Translations under genes and position numbers: made by a program
DNA from: Chitinophagaceae bacterium
GTDB taxonomy: Bacteria > Bacteroidota > Bacteroidia > Chitinophagales > Chitinophagaceae
Length of the DNA stretch: 49,480 bases
Assembly (NCBI GenBank): GCA_019752295.1
Contig: JAIEMK010000056.1
Span: 1-49,480, forward strand
Reading direction: 5' to 3'
The notes under the pieces: model-generated
Told to the model about the DNA's origin: nothing
Database searches by the model: none
The model's input: only the letters and a program-made list of their open reading frames with translations
Part shown: positions 34,447 through 43,427 of the stretch, piece after piece
Position numbering within the stretch: the stretch's first letter is position 1
Layout: every line of letters starts with the position of its first letter

Positions 34447-35484
34447 TTAAACAATCTCCCAAACTTCTTTGCCGCGTAATAATTTGTCCAGATTTCCCTT
34501 GCCTTTTGAAGCAATCGTTTCTTCGATCTGCATCGCCATATCATCTTCATAACAAGCTCTCTCTGATTGAAAGAATACACCGAAGGGTCGGGGAAAATGT
34601 CCACCGCTTTTATTTGGATCATCAAACATTCTTACCAAAGCCTGTGCTTTGTAAAAATCTTTTTCATCATGAATCCAAAGATCATCTTTTGTAACCGAGT
34701 CGTTCAACTCCACCATAACAGGCCTCATTCCATCAATCTTGATACCATATTGCTGATTGGCTCCATACACTAAAGGCTTGCCATGCTCCAGATACAGACC
34801 CTGCTCCGCTTTGGTGGCTTTCTCAGTGAAGATCTCATACGCACCATCATTAAAAATATTGCAGTTCTGATAAATCTCTAGGAAAGATGCACCTCTGTGC
34901 TGATTGGCGCGGGTTAACATATATTGCAAGTGCTTTGGATCTCGATCCATACTTCTTCCAATAAAACTTGCATCGGCTCCCAAAGCCAAAGCCAAAGGAT
35001 TAAAAGGGTGATCGATACTACCAAAAGGACTTGATTTTGTTACCTTATGTTGCTCTGATGTGGGAGAATACTGGCCCTTAGTTAAACCATAGATCTGATT
35101 ATTGAAAACCAGCATATTCACATCAAAATTTCTTCTAAGTAAATGAATGGTATGATTACCACCGATACTTAAACTATCTCCATCTCCCGATACAATCCAT
35201 ACACTTAATTCGGGACGACTAGCTTTTAGTCCACTCGCGATAGCTGTTGCACGGCCGTGAATGCTATGCATACCAAAAGTGTTCATATAATATGGGAAAC
35301 GACTGCTACATCCAATCCCACTAATAATTACGATATTTTCTTTGGGAACACCAATTGTTGGCATTACTTTTTGTACCTGAGCCAAAATAGAATAATCGCC
35401 ACATCCAGGGCACCAGCGCACTTCCTGATCGGTTGCAAAATCTTTGGCGGATAAAACAGGCGCCGCTACTGCAGTTTCACTCAT
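34447..35484 (-). CDS. korB: 2-oxoacid (2-oxoglutarate):ferredoxin oxidoreductase beta subunit
   Basis: The 345-residue thiamine-diphosphate subunit shows CPGCGDY near the N-terminus, GIGCSSRFPYYMN, the TPP motif GDGDSLSIGGNH with NNQIYGLTKGQYSPTS, and FLEIYQNCNIFND. With an alpha subunit it oxidises 2-oxoglutarate or a related 2-oxoacid and reduces ferredoxin. In most genomes korA lies directly upstream; here the upstream gene is a carboxymuconolactone decarboxylase-like gene, so korA must be elsewhere or missing. Confidence 0.93.
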   Translation of the reverse strand: MSETAVAAPVLSAKDFATDQEVRWCPGCGDYSILAQVQKVMPTIGVPKENIVIISGIGCSSRFPYYMNTFGMHSIHGRATAIASGLKASRPELSVWIVSGDGDSLSIGGNHTIHLLRRNFDVNMLVFNNQIYGLTKGQYSPTSEQHKVTKSSPFGSIDHPFNPLALALGADASFIGRSMDRDPKHLQYMLTRANQHRGASFLEIYQNCNIFNDGAYEIFTEKATKAEQGLYLEHGKPLVYGANQQYGIKIDGMRPVMVELNDSVTKDDLWIHDEKDFYKAQALVRMFDDPNKSGGHFPRPFGVFFQSERACYEDDMAMQIEETIASKGKGNLDKLLRGKEVWEIV

Positions 35485-35583
35485 TTGTAAAAATTTATAT
35501 ACAACAAAACTCTTAAAAAAATATTGGCGCTAAAGTTACGATATTCTAGGGTAGTAAAAAGCTAAAAATCTGAAGTTTAATTG

Positions 35584-35931
35584 TTACTGCTCTTTCAACA
35601 ATTCCTCCCAATATTCAGCAGCCCTACGGGTATGCGGTATTACGATTGTGCCGCCTACAATGTTGGCCACCGCAAAAATTTCATATAATTCCTCTGTAGT
35701 TACACCCAATTCATGGCTTTTTCCCAGATGATATTTAATACAATCATCACAGCGCAATACCATGCTGGAAACCAAACCCAGCATTTCTTTGGTTTTTTTA
35801 TCCAACGCGCCCGCTTCATAGGTATTGGTATCCAGATTCCAAAGCCTTTTCATCACCAGATTATTTTTTTCCAGAATTACTTCGTTCATCCGGCCCCGGT
35901 ATTCATTAAAATCATTCACTAAGTTGCTCAT
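35584..35931 (-). CDS. Carboxymuconolactone decarboxylase/AhpD-family protein
   Basis: The 115-residue protein has the AhpD-type active-site motif CDDCIKYHLGKSHELG (CxxC plus His) and the family helix TEELYEIFAVANIVGG. Such proteins reduce peroxides with thiols or, in other members, act on aromatic lactones. The CxxC favours the peroxidase or disulfide-reductase type. It lies 99 bp upstream of korB on the same strand. The link between them is unclear. Confidence 0.9.
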   Translation of the reverse strand: MSNLVNDFNEYRGRMNEVILEKNNLVMKRLWNLDTNTYEAGALDKKTKEMLGLVSSMVLRCDDCIKYHLGKSHELGVTTEELYEIFAVANIVGGTIVIPHTRRAAEYWEELLKEQ

Positions 35932-36024
35932 AGTATCAATTTTGAGTATGAAAATACAAAGAGGCCTTTTCTGCCCTTTTTTTAAAAAACGTAAACAACT
36001 GATTTGCTAAAAAAATATTACATA

Positions 36025-37200
36025 CTAGTTGTGTAATTGCTTTAACCAATCCTGAAAGGCAAGAATTATTTTACGTGAAACATCCTGCCTGAATTTAGTA
36101 TCCATAATTTTTTTTTCGTCATCTGGATTACTTAAAAATGCAATCTCAAGAAGTGCATTCGGAAAATCTGTTGGAGCATTTAAAGCGAAATTAAAATTAC
36201 CAACATTACCAAACTCCTCCAGCTTAAGTTCCAACATCCGTTTTAACAACGATTGTGTTAAAGGTCGATAACCAATATACCTGTAAAAAGTACTAACACC
36301 TCTAACAGTTTCGTTTGCCGAAGAATTAAAATGTAAACTGATCAGGAAATCAGGATTCTTTTCCTGAAGAAATAGTATGCGATCTTTCATATCAAAACTG
36401 GTATCGGTGCTCCTTGTCATGATAATTTTTTTCACACCCATTTTTCTGAGATTTTTCTCAAGCGCCTTTGCATACAAAAGCGTCAAATCTTTTTCGCTGG
36501 CCATACGTTTCACACCAGTGGCACCGGAATTACTGCCTCCATGTCCGGCATCAATTGCTATTACCATCTTTTTCAGATCCAATAAAGCCGGTTGGCGTTT
36601 TATTCGAACAACCAAATTATTTCCTTTGTAAGCAATGCTGTAACCCCAGTGCTGCGCGTGTTTCAGCTCAATACTCACACGCACTACATCGTCTTCTACC
36701 TGATTGTAGTACACATTTTTAATTTCCTTCGCAGTTTGTAGTTGGGTTATCCAGTTGCTGTTCGCCTGAAACCCGTATAAATCAATCATGATCTTCGATG
36801 GCTCTATTTCCATCCAGCTTTTATAGGGCAGGTGCTCGTCTAAATGAATGTTTACATAATCAAATAAAGAATCGCCTTTTATCAAAAAAGAGCTTGTTAG
36901 ATGATTGGGTTTAATGGCATACATAGAATCGTGTTTCACGTAACCCTTTTCGATATATGCGCTATGATATTTTGAAAGTTGTACTTGATATAAATCTTTT
37001 GTACTGTCGATTACTTTCAGAAAAATATTAGTATCAATATAACCAAGCTTTGTTCCTCCCAATCGGTCTTCTCCCAATCCATACAGCAATGCAGGTAATT
37101 TACCGGCCGATTTACCAATCCAAAAATTGTTGTTATTATTTTTCTGAGCATATAGATTTAATGCAGTCAGAAAAAAGCAAAGCATCATTAAGCATCTCAT
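36025..37200 (-). CDS. N-acetylmuramoyl-L-alanine amidase (Amidase_3 family)
   Basis: This 391-residue exported protein has a signal peptide (about 1-19), a beta-rich N-terminal region of unknown family (about 20-200) and a C-terminal Amidase_3 domain. Zinc ligands and catalytic residues are visible: His220 in DAGHGG, Glu236 in SEKDL, His290 in SLHFN and Glu352 in LLEIAFLSN. It cleaves the amide bond between muramic acid and the stem peptide and probably acts in cell separation or wall turnover. Confidence 0.94.
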   Translation of the reverse strand: MRCLMMLCFFLTALNLYAQKNNNNNFWIGKSAGKLPALLYGLGEDRLGGTKLGYIDTNIFLKVIDSTKDLYQVQLSKYHSAYIEKGYVKHDSMYAIKPNHLTSSFLIKGDSLFDYVNIHLDEHLPYKSWMEIEPSKIMIDLYGFQANSNWITQLQTAKEIKNVYYNQVEDDVVRVSIELKHAQHWGYSIAYKGNNLVVRIKRQPALLDLKKMVIAIDAGHGGSNSGATGVKRMASEKDLTLLYAKALEKNLRKMGVKKIIMTRSTDTSFDMKDRILFLQEKNPDFLISLHFNSSANETVRGVSTFYRYIGYRPLTQSLLKRMLELKLEEFGNVGNFNFALNAPTDFPNALLEIAFLSNPDDEKKIMDTKFRQDVSRKIILAFQDWLKQLHN

Positions 37201-37283
37201 CTCTTGAAGGTAAAAAATCTACGGTTAATAAAGGAATCAAATGGATGAAAATTAGGTGCGGCTGATAGTTCTAAAAATGAAAA

Positions 37284-37310
37284 GACCTTAGTATTTGGAA
37301 TACTAAGGTC
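37284..37310 (-). terminator. Rho-independent terminator after the acyl-CoA dehydrogenase gene
   Basis: GACCTTAGTATT and AATACTAAGGTC form a perfect 12-bp stem with a 3-nt loop. On the minus strand TTTTCATTTTT follows. It lies 78 bp past the acyl-CoA dehydrogenase stop. Confidence 0.82.
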
Positions 37311-37387
37311 CTCTCCGAGCAAGCAATCGTAAGATTATCGATTTGTTAAATTTAGACAAAAATTTTAATTCCCACCAAAAAAAGTTT

Positions 37388-39178
37388 TTAGAACCGATAT
37401 CCGTTGTTTGCAATCATTTTATCGGCAATCCTTCTTCGAGCGTCTTTTACATTAAAAGGCTCCACTTTGGTAAACCTTTTCAGGCCAATATGCATCATAC
37501 GAAGCTCATCTCCGTCTGCAAAGCTGTTTAAAGCGTCTTTCCCCGCCTTATTAATTCTGTCGGCAGCGTCGTATAAATAGGCATAAACGATATCTGACTG
37601 TATGGCTACCTCGTTTTCGCCCTTTGTTTCGGTTAATTTAATCAACCGCAATAAAGCGCTTTCCGCATTAAATACTTCGATACTCATATCGGCGATATTC
37701 ATCAGAATTTCCTGTTCCTTGTCTAATTGCATCATCAGTTTCTGAACTGCAGCGCCCGCAACCATCAGGATGGCTTTTTTGAAATTGGCAACATACTTCC
37801 GCTCTTTTGCAAAAGGAGCGTCTTCATCACTATTAAAATCAGGAATACTCATCAGCTCTTTTTGAACCGACATAGCAGGTCCCATCAGGTCTAACTTACC
37901 CTTCATTGCACGTTTTAAAACCATATCAACAGTCAGTAACCTGTTGATTTCGATGGTGCCTTCATAAATCCGGTTGATGCGGCTATCGCGGTAAGCACGC
38001 GAAATCTGATACTCATCACTAAAGCCATTACCACCATGAATCTGTAAACCTTCGTCTACTACAAAATCCAGCGTTTCGCTACCATACACTTTTAACATGG
38101 CACACTCAATAGCAAATTCTTCTGCTGCACCCAGCAAAGATTCTGCGAACGATTTACCACTTGCCTCAAACGCATGTTCCGCATCGTCGATCCATTTTGC
38201 TGTTCGATATAAAGCCGATTCGCATACCCACATCCTGATGGCCATCTCGGCCAGTTTGTGTTTGATGGCTCCGAATCTTGAAATTGAAATCTTAAACTGC
38301 TCTCTTTCGATAGCATATTTGGTGGAGATATCTGCTGCTTTTTTAGCGCCGCCCAAAGTAGCTGCACACAATTTTAAGCGTCCAATATTCAGAATATTAA
38401 AGGCAATAATATGTCCTTTGCCAATTTCGCCCAATACATTTTCTACTGGCACTTTGCAATCTTGAAAATACAACTGCACGGTAGAAGAACCCTTGATACC
38501 CATTTTATGTTCTTCCGGGCCTTGAGTAAAACCTTCCATGCCACGCTCCAAAATAAAGCCGGTAAACTTATCTCCGTCTATTTTCGCAAATACGGTGTAC
38601 ACATCTGCAAAACCGCCATTGGTGATCCAGCATTTTTGTCCGTTAAGTATATAATATTTACCATCTTCACTCAGCTTAGCCGTACTTTTTGCACCCAGTG
38701 CATCACTTCCGCTATTGGGTTCTGTTAATCCATAAGCGCCCTTCCACTCACCACTCGCCAGTTTGGGAATGTATTTGTCTTTCTGTGCCTCGGTACCAAA
38801 ATATAAAATCGGTAAAGATCCTATTCCGGTATGCGCGGCAATCGCAACAGAAAAAGAATAGCCACCTCCCAGTCCTTCATTTACAATGGTTGATGTAATA
38901 AAGTCTTTACCCAATCCGCCGTATTTTTCGGGGAAAGAAGTTGACAATAAGCCCTGTTCGCCTGCCTTCTGAACGAGCGAAGGCATCAGGCCTGTTTCCA
39001 TTTTTTCGATACGATCAATTACCGGCAGGATTTCGGTGTTTACAAACTGGTCGCACATTTCCATCACCATGCGCTGCTCTTCATCAAAATCTTCCGGAAT
39101 AAAAGTTTCGAAAGGATTACTTTCTTTGATAATCCATTCACCGCCTTTTAAAGCCGTTGTTTGTTTTGTAGTTTCCAT
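37388..39178 (-). CDS. Acyl-CoA dehydrogenase, long form
   Basis: The 596-residue flavoenzyme shows YGLTEPNSGSDA (flavin/substrate loop), CWITNGG and RIYEGTIEINR, where the Glu (about 404) is the expected catalytic base. A C-terminal extension of about 180 residues resembles the very-long-chain type. It catalyses the first step of fatty-acid beta-oxidation. It lies 30 bp downstream of a MarR regulator gene and shares its transcript, so it is probably controlled by fatty acid supply. Confidence 0.93.
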   Translation of the reverse strand: METTKQTTALKGGEWIIKESNPFETFIPEDFDEEQRMVMEMCDQFVNTEILPVIDRIEKMETGLMPSLVQKAGEQGLLSTSFPEKYGGLGKDFITSTIVNEGLGGGYSFSVAIAAHTGIGSLPILYFGTEAQKDKYIPKLASGEWKGAYGLTEPNSGSDALGAKSTAKLSEDGKYYILNGQKCWITNGGFADVYTVFAKIDGDKFTGFILERGMEGFTQGPEEHKMGIKGSSTVQLYFQDCKVPVENVLGEIGKGHIIAFNILNIGRLKLCAATLGGAKKAADISTKYAIEREQFKISISRFGAIKHKLAEMAIRMWVCESALYRTAKWIDDAEHAFEASGKSFAESLLGAAEEFAIECAMLKVYGSETLDFVVDEGLQIHGGNGFSDEYQISRAYRDSRINRIYEGTIEINRLLTVDMVLKRAMKGKLDLMGPAMSVQKELMSIPDFNSDEDAPFAKERKYVANFKKAILMVAGAAVQKLMMQLDKEQEILMNIADMSIEVFNAESALLRLIKLTETKGENEVAIQSDIVYAYLYDAADRINKAGKDALNSFADGDELRMMHIGLKRFTKVEPFNVKDARRRIADKMIANNGYRF

Positions 39179-39208
39179 GGAAGAAAATTTATTTGTTTCG
39201 TATTTTAA

Positions 39209-39652
39209 TCAATTCGTTAGATTGTCGTACACTTTCTGAAAAACGATCTTTACAATTTCGATGTCTTCTTTTTTTACTCCCGTCAAAGCTTCACTCATCG
39301 TTTGATTAGCCAGGTCGATGGTAAGATTCTGCAGATTTTTGGCGGCTTCAGTTAAACAAACCAAATTGATCCTGCGATCTGTTTTTGAAGGCATCCGCTT
39401 CACCAACTGCTGCTTCTCAAGGTTATCGATCAAACGCGTAATACTGGGTTTATCTCGAAAAGTTCTGTTACACAACTCCTGCTGACTCAAACAATCTTCC
39501 TTCCACAAGTGATATAAAATGCTCCATTGCTCAATCGTAATTTCCAATCCGGCTGCCCTGAAATTCTTTTGCAACCTGCGCGCAACAGCCGTAGATGCCA
39601 TCCCATTAATGACGCTATATAATTCTCCTCTTTTGAAATGGTTGTTTGGCAT
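39209..39652 (-). CDS. MarR-family regulator of the acyl-CoA dehydrogenase operon
   Basis: The 147-residue protein has a winged-helix MarR core (about 20-130; EQWSILYHLWKEDCLSQQELCNRTFRDKPSITRLIDNLEKQQLVKR, followed by DRRINLVCLTEAA). The ATG at 39652 was chosen; an upstream TTG at 39706 would place the operator inside the gene. A palindrome TTAGTT-N4-AACTAA begins 5 bp upstream of the start, and a promoter with a TTG and a TACTTTG box lies above it. The regulator probably represses itself and the downstream acyl-CoA dehydrogenase, and perhaps the divergent hydrolase. Confidence 0.9.
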   Translation of the reverse strand: MPNNHFKRGELYSVINGMASTAVARRLQKNFRAAGLEITIEQWSILYHLWKEDCLSQQELCNRTFRDKPSITRLIDNLEKQQLVKRMPSKTDRRINLVCLTEAAKNLQNLTIDLANQTMSEALTGVKKEDIEIVKIVFQKVYDNLTN

Positions 39653-39656
39653 ATAG

Positions 39657-39672
39657 TTAGTTATGCAACTAA
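39657..39672. promoter_or_regulatory. MarR operator palindrome
   Basis: TTAGTT-ATGC-AACTAA is a perfect 6-bp-arm inverted repeat directly upstream of the marR ATG and about 60 bp upstream of the divergent hydrolase gene. It lies near the predicted marR transcription start, so binding would repress transcription there. Confidence 0.6.
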
Positions 39673-39733
39673 TTTCAAAGTAAATTCGTTTCTTTGATAC
39701 CACCAAGTATTTTATCGTTAATTTTTACGAACA

Positions 39734-40540
39734 ATGCAATCAGCCTATCTATCTGTCGGAAAATCAACTTTTCACTACTACCGTTTTGGTGTGGGTGCAA
39801 AGTGGCTTTTCTGCTTTCATGGTTATGGTGAGGATGGGCGCTCTTTTGGCTTTCTGGAAAAACAATTAGGTAAGCAATTTACAATCATCGCTCTGGAAAT
39901 GCCTTTTCACGGAAAAACAGAATGGAACGAATCGCTATTATTGGAACCGGAATTATTGGTTGAACTAATCCACCGTATCAAAGCACCACAAATACCCATG
40001 CAGCTTTTGGGGTATAGTATGGGTGGTAGGATTTGTTTGCAACTGATGCACCTGATCCCTTCCGAAATAGAGCAGGTTATTTTGATAGCCCCCGATGGGT
40101 TGCATAAAAATATCTGGCAAAAAATTTCTACTCAAACCCTAGCGGGAAATAAACTCTTCCACTTTACCATGCGCAACCCCGGCTGGATGATTGCAATGAT
40201 GGATTTACTTGGAAAAGCAAAATTATTCAACCCCAGCATCAGAAAATTTGTACACTACTATTTAGATGAAGCCGCTGCCAGAGATATTTTGTTTAAACGA
40301 TGGACCACTATGCGCAGATTTAAGCCACGAAAAAAAGAGTTGGCGGCAATTAGTCTTGAAAAAAAGATTCCGGTTAGCATGTTATTTGGGAAATACGATA
40401 AAGTAATCACAGACCGACATGGAAAAAAGTTTGCAGCAATGGCGCCTGCTCTAATCAGCCTTCAAACTATTGAAGCCGGTCATCAATTACTCAAACAAAA
40501 ATATGCTACACTCATCGCAGAGATGATTCTTAAACAATAA
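39734..40540 (+). CDS. Alpha/beta hydrolase
   Basis: The 268-residue protein has an oxyanion-hole HGYGEDGRSF (29-38), nucleophile Ser95 in GYSMGG and His250 in EAGH, with an acidic residue in FGKYDKVITDRHG. It has no signal peptide, so it is probably a cytoplasmic serine hydrolase (esterase or thioesterase-like). It is divergent from marR and 16 bp upstream of a glycosyltransferase gene. Its role in either pathway is not clear. Confidence 0.87.
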   Translation: MQSAYLSVGKSTFHYYRFGVGAKWLFCFHGYGEDGRSFGFLEKQLGKQFTIIALEMPFHGKTEWNESLLLEPELLVELIHRIKAPQIPMQLLGYSMGGRICLQLMHLIPSEIEQVILIAPDGLHKNIWQKISTQTLAGNKLFHFTMRNPGWMIAMMDLLGKAKLFNPSIRKFVHYYLDEAAARDILFKRWTTMRRFKPRKKELAAISLEKKIPVSMLFGKYDKVITDRHGKKFAAMAPALISLQTIEAGHQLLKQKYATLIAEMILKQ

Positions 40541-40556
40541 TGGTTTTCTTTGTACC

Positions 40557-41705
40557 ATGTTTCATGCACTACTCATCATCACCGTAGCACTTACTATGCT
40601 ATATTGTTTACTGATTCTGCTTTACAGAAGATGGTTTCTCGAAATTATTCCCTTCGTAGCCCCAGAGGAGCAAGATCCTATAACCAGTTTTTCGATCATC
40701 ATCCCTGCAAGAAACGAAGCAAATAATATTAGCGATTGTGTTTTATCAATACTCAATCAAAATTACCCGAAAGAATTATTTGAAATAATTGTGATCGACG
40801 ATCACAGTACCGACGAAACTGCTGCAATCATAAAATCGTTACAATCCACAAATAGCAATCTGCATTTGATTAGCTTAGAAGCACATTTAAAAGATGCTCC
40901 ACTAAATGCGTATAAGAAAAAAGCCATCGAAATTGCCATTGCTCAATCAATGGGGGACTGGATTATTACTACTGATGCTGATTGTATTGCTAAAAGAGAA
41001 TGGCTTGTACAATATGATGCTTTTATTCAACATCAGAAGCCTGTTTTCGTAGCCGCGCCTGTTATGTTTTTTAGGGGCAACAACTTTTTAGCCATCTTTC
41101 AATTGTTGGACTTTATTAGTCTGCAGGGTATTACTGCAGCATCTGTTAATGCAGGTACACATGCCATGTGTAATGGAGCCAATTTGGCTTATCAGAAAGC
41201 CGCATTTTATGAAGTTGGACAGTTTCGGGGAATCGACAATATTGCAAGTGGGGACGACATGTTGCTGATGCAAAAAATTAAAGTAAGGTACCCGGGCAAA
41301 CTAGGATACCTCTTTAATCAAAAAGCGATTATTGAAACTGCAGTCATGCCCGATTGGAAGAGTTTTTTGAATCAACGGATCCGTTGGGCCAGCAAGGCTT
41401 CGGGATATAAAGACAGAACTATTTTTTGGGTTTTACTATTGGTATACCTACTCAACTTTTTTTTATTAGTAATGGGTATTACCGGCTTTTTTGTGGAAGA
41501 GGGATGGTATCATTTGCTAATACTCCTATTACTAAAAACCATTGTTGAAATTAGTTTTATGTACCCGGTAAGTAAATTCTTTGGGCATGTTTGGGCAATA
41601 GGCTGGTTCCCCATCATGCAACCCTTTCATATACTATACACAGTACTAGCGGGTTGGCTGGGCAAATTTGGCTCATACCAATGGAAGGGGAGAAAATTGC
41701 AATAG
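40557..41705 (+). CDS. Membrane-bound GT2-family glycosyltransferase
   Basis: The 382-residue protein has an N-terminal membrane helix (about 3-23), a GT-A domain with FSIIIPARNEANNI (46-59), IDDHSTD (80-86), TTDADC (138-143) and a QRIRW motif (near 275), then three C-terminal membrane segments. The QxxRW motif fits processive or membrane GT2 enzymes that make surface polysaccharides or glycolipids. The sugar donor is unknown. It converges with the polysaccharide genes to the right. Confidence 0.9.
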   Translation: MFHALLIITVALTMLYCLLILLYRRWFLEIIPFVAPEEQDPITSFSIIIPARNEANNISDCVLSILNQNYPKELFEIIVIDDHSTDETAAIIKSLQSTNSNLHLISLEAHLKDAPLNAYKKKAIEIAIAQSMGDWIITTDADCIAKREWLVQYDAFIQHQKPVFVAAPVMFFRGNNFLAIFQLLDFISLQGITAASVNAGTHAMCNGANLAYQKAAFYEVGQFRGIDNIASGDDMLLMQKIKVRYPGKLGYLFNQKAIIETAVMPDWKSFLNQRIRWASKASGYKDRTIFWVLLLVYLLNFFLLVMGITGFFVEEGWYHLLILLLLKTIVEISFMYPVSKFFGHVWAIGWFPIMQPFHILYTVLAGWLGKFGSYQWKGRKLQ

Positions 41706-41724
41706 TTTCATTCGGGGGGGAAGA

Positions 41725-41814
41725 CTATGCTTTTTTTGATTCAGGAAACCATGCATACACCATCAAACCAATCATGGCGATTAAAGCGATTGGAAAAAGG
41801 AAAATACTTTTCAT
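41725..41814 (-). CDS. Putative 29-residue membrane microprotein
   Basis: Between the GT2 and O-antigen ligase genes the minus strand carries ATG to TAG encoding a short protein that begins MKSIFLFPIALIAMIG and continues as one hydrophobic helix before a charged tail FPESKKA. It has the profile of a single-pass membrane microprotein. Nothing else supports it, and short hydrophobic frames can occur by chance. Confidence 0.4.
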   Translation of the reverse strand: MKSIFLFPIALIAMIGLMVYAWFPESKKA

Positions 41815-41980
41815 AATCAAAAATTGTTGATGGTATGACTATTAAAGACTTTACTGGTTTAATCAATCTGGCTATTTTAAGTATTATCTAAGTTTTTACA
41901 AATTCATTAACATATGAATAATACGTTTTCGAGTTGTTTGAGTTGCTTCGAAAACCAGATTTAACAAAAAAATTGGGGGC

Positions 41981-43426
41981 CTATGCAATGCTGTTTCGCT
42001 CTTCCTGAAGCTTCTCATCTAAAACAAAAACTAAGCCTAAACAGAGCCAGAACAGACTACCGATCTTATCTGTTTCAACCATATCGCTCATAAAATTTAC
42101 AATACCCATCATTGCTAAAACAATACCAACTGTAAGAACAACTACTCGGTAAAAACGATGCTGCAGGCGGATATATAAGTATTGTACTTTAAAAAGCATA
42201 CCGAAATACAATACACAAAATAATAGTAATCCGGGTATGCCCTGTTCTATTAAAGTTAAAAGAAAATAGTTGTGAACCGTAGAATGTTCCGGGTTATTAC
42301 TTACCCAGGTTTTAAACAGGTTGATGGTATAGTGCTGATAGGAGCCATAAAAATTGTTTGGTCCAAATCCGGTAATTGGCCGGTCAGCAACCATTCTAAA
42401 ACCCGCCACCCACCTATAAAATCTTTCGGCATTCGAAACATCTTTCAAAGCTACGGTAGCGGCCATATGCTGCGAAAAATTGGTATGAAAAACGGTATGG
42501 TCGTGATCGGGCGCAAACCGGATATAGTGTTTATCGGTAACCAACCAGATGGTTCCGGAAAACACAATCAGCATCAGCAACAAGAACACTATTTTCAATT
42601 GCCTCTTAATAATTACCCATGCAAATAATACCCCTACCAGTAAAGCAAGCCATGCCCCTCTCGAATACGAAAGCAGTAAGCCGATTATTCCTATTACAAT
42701 CGCCAACAGGATCCACTTTTTATTTTTATTTTCTGAAGGAGTTAAAAAATAAACTGCAGCGCCTACCCCCAATAAACAAACCAGCATGGAAGAATAATTC
42801 ACGTGATTCCGAAAAAAGGGGTGCATTGTTTTTTTGATATCCACAAAACTAAAATCAAAAGTTGCATGCCTTACCAATGTTTGTAATACCACCAGCAACA
42901 TGGGTATTAATAGAAGCATGGCCATTTTGGTAATTCTTGTTTGCGAGTTTAACAAGATCTGAGGAAGTATCACAAAGGGTATTATATACCATACACGTGC
43001 AAGAAAAAACTTAAAGGATACAAGGGTATTTTCTGCATAGCATGCAGAGATCAGCGTCCAGACCATCATCAACAACAATACCAAAAACAAGGGTTGTTTT
43101 TTTAGTGTGGCCGGAAACCATTTCGGCTCGTGAAGAAATTTAAAAATGGCAATCGCTGTAAGCAACATCAACAATAATTCATCAGGAAAATCAATTCCCA
43201 ATGATGGGGTGATATTTAATTCGGTAGAAAGCGGGATTGTCAATATCAGCAACCAAAAAATGTTCTCGGTTTTATAGATCGTGTAATTAAAAACAAAGGG
43301 AAATAGTACCCATGCAAATGGCATTAACAACAATAAGGGTTCTTGTAAAACAATTGCCAGAACACCGGATACAAAAAACAGGGTAATGGCAATCAATAAT
43401 TGATATGGCGCTTTCGATAAAAGCAT
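41981..43426 (-). CDS. O-antigen ligase/polymerase family (Wzy/WaaL-type) membrane protein
   Basis: The protein of about 481 residues has around ten or more membrane segments with a large loop near the middle to end. That loop has YSRGAWLALLVGV, RFYRWVAGFRMVADRPITGFGPNNFY and HNYFLLTLIEQGIPGLLLF, which are typical of the Wzy_C/O-antigen ligase family. It joins or polymerises glycans at the membrane. The ATG at 43426 is preferred because it lies one base past the upstream Wzz-like stop; an earlier frame would overlap that gene by 53 bp. Confidence 0.9.
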   Translation of the reverse strand: MLLSKAPYQLLIAITLFFVSGVLAIVLQEPLLLLMPFAWVLFPFVFNYTIYKTENIFWLLILTIPLSTELNITPSLGIDFPDELLLMLLTAIAIFKFLHEPKWFPATLKKQPLFLVLLLMMVWTLISACYAENTLVSFKFFLARVWYIIPFVILPQILLNSQTRITKMAMLLLIPMLLVVLQTLVRHATFDFSFVDIKKTMHPFFRNHVNYSSMLVCLLGVGAAVYFLTPSENKNKKWILLAIVIGIIGLLLSYSRGAWLALLVGVLFAWVIIKRQLKIVFLLLMLIVFSGTIWLVTDKHYIRFAPDHDHTVFHTNFSQHMAATVALKDVSNAERFYRWVAGFRMVADRPITGFGPNNFYGSYQHYTINLFKTWVSNNPEHSTVHNYFLLTLIEQGIPGLLLFCVLYFGMLFKVQYLYIRLQHRFYRVVVLTVGIVLAMMGIVNFMSDMVETDKIGSLFWLCLGLVFVLDEKLQEERNSIA

Positions 43427-43427
43427 T

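Noticed and set aside
41591..41830. A 79-residue frame overlapping the GT2 gene end
   Set aside because: It is out of frame with GT2 over more than 100 bp and has no family resemblance.
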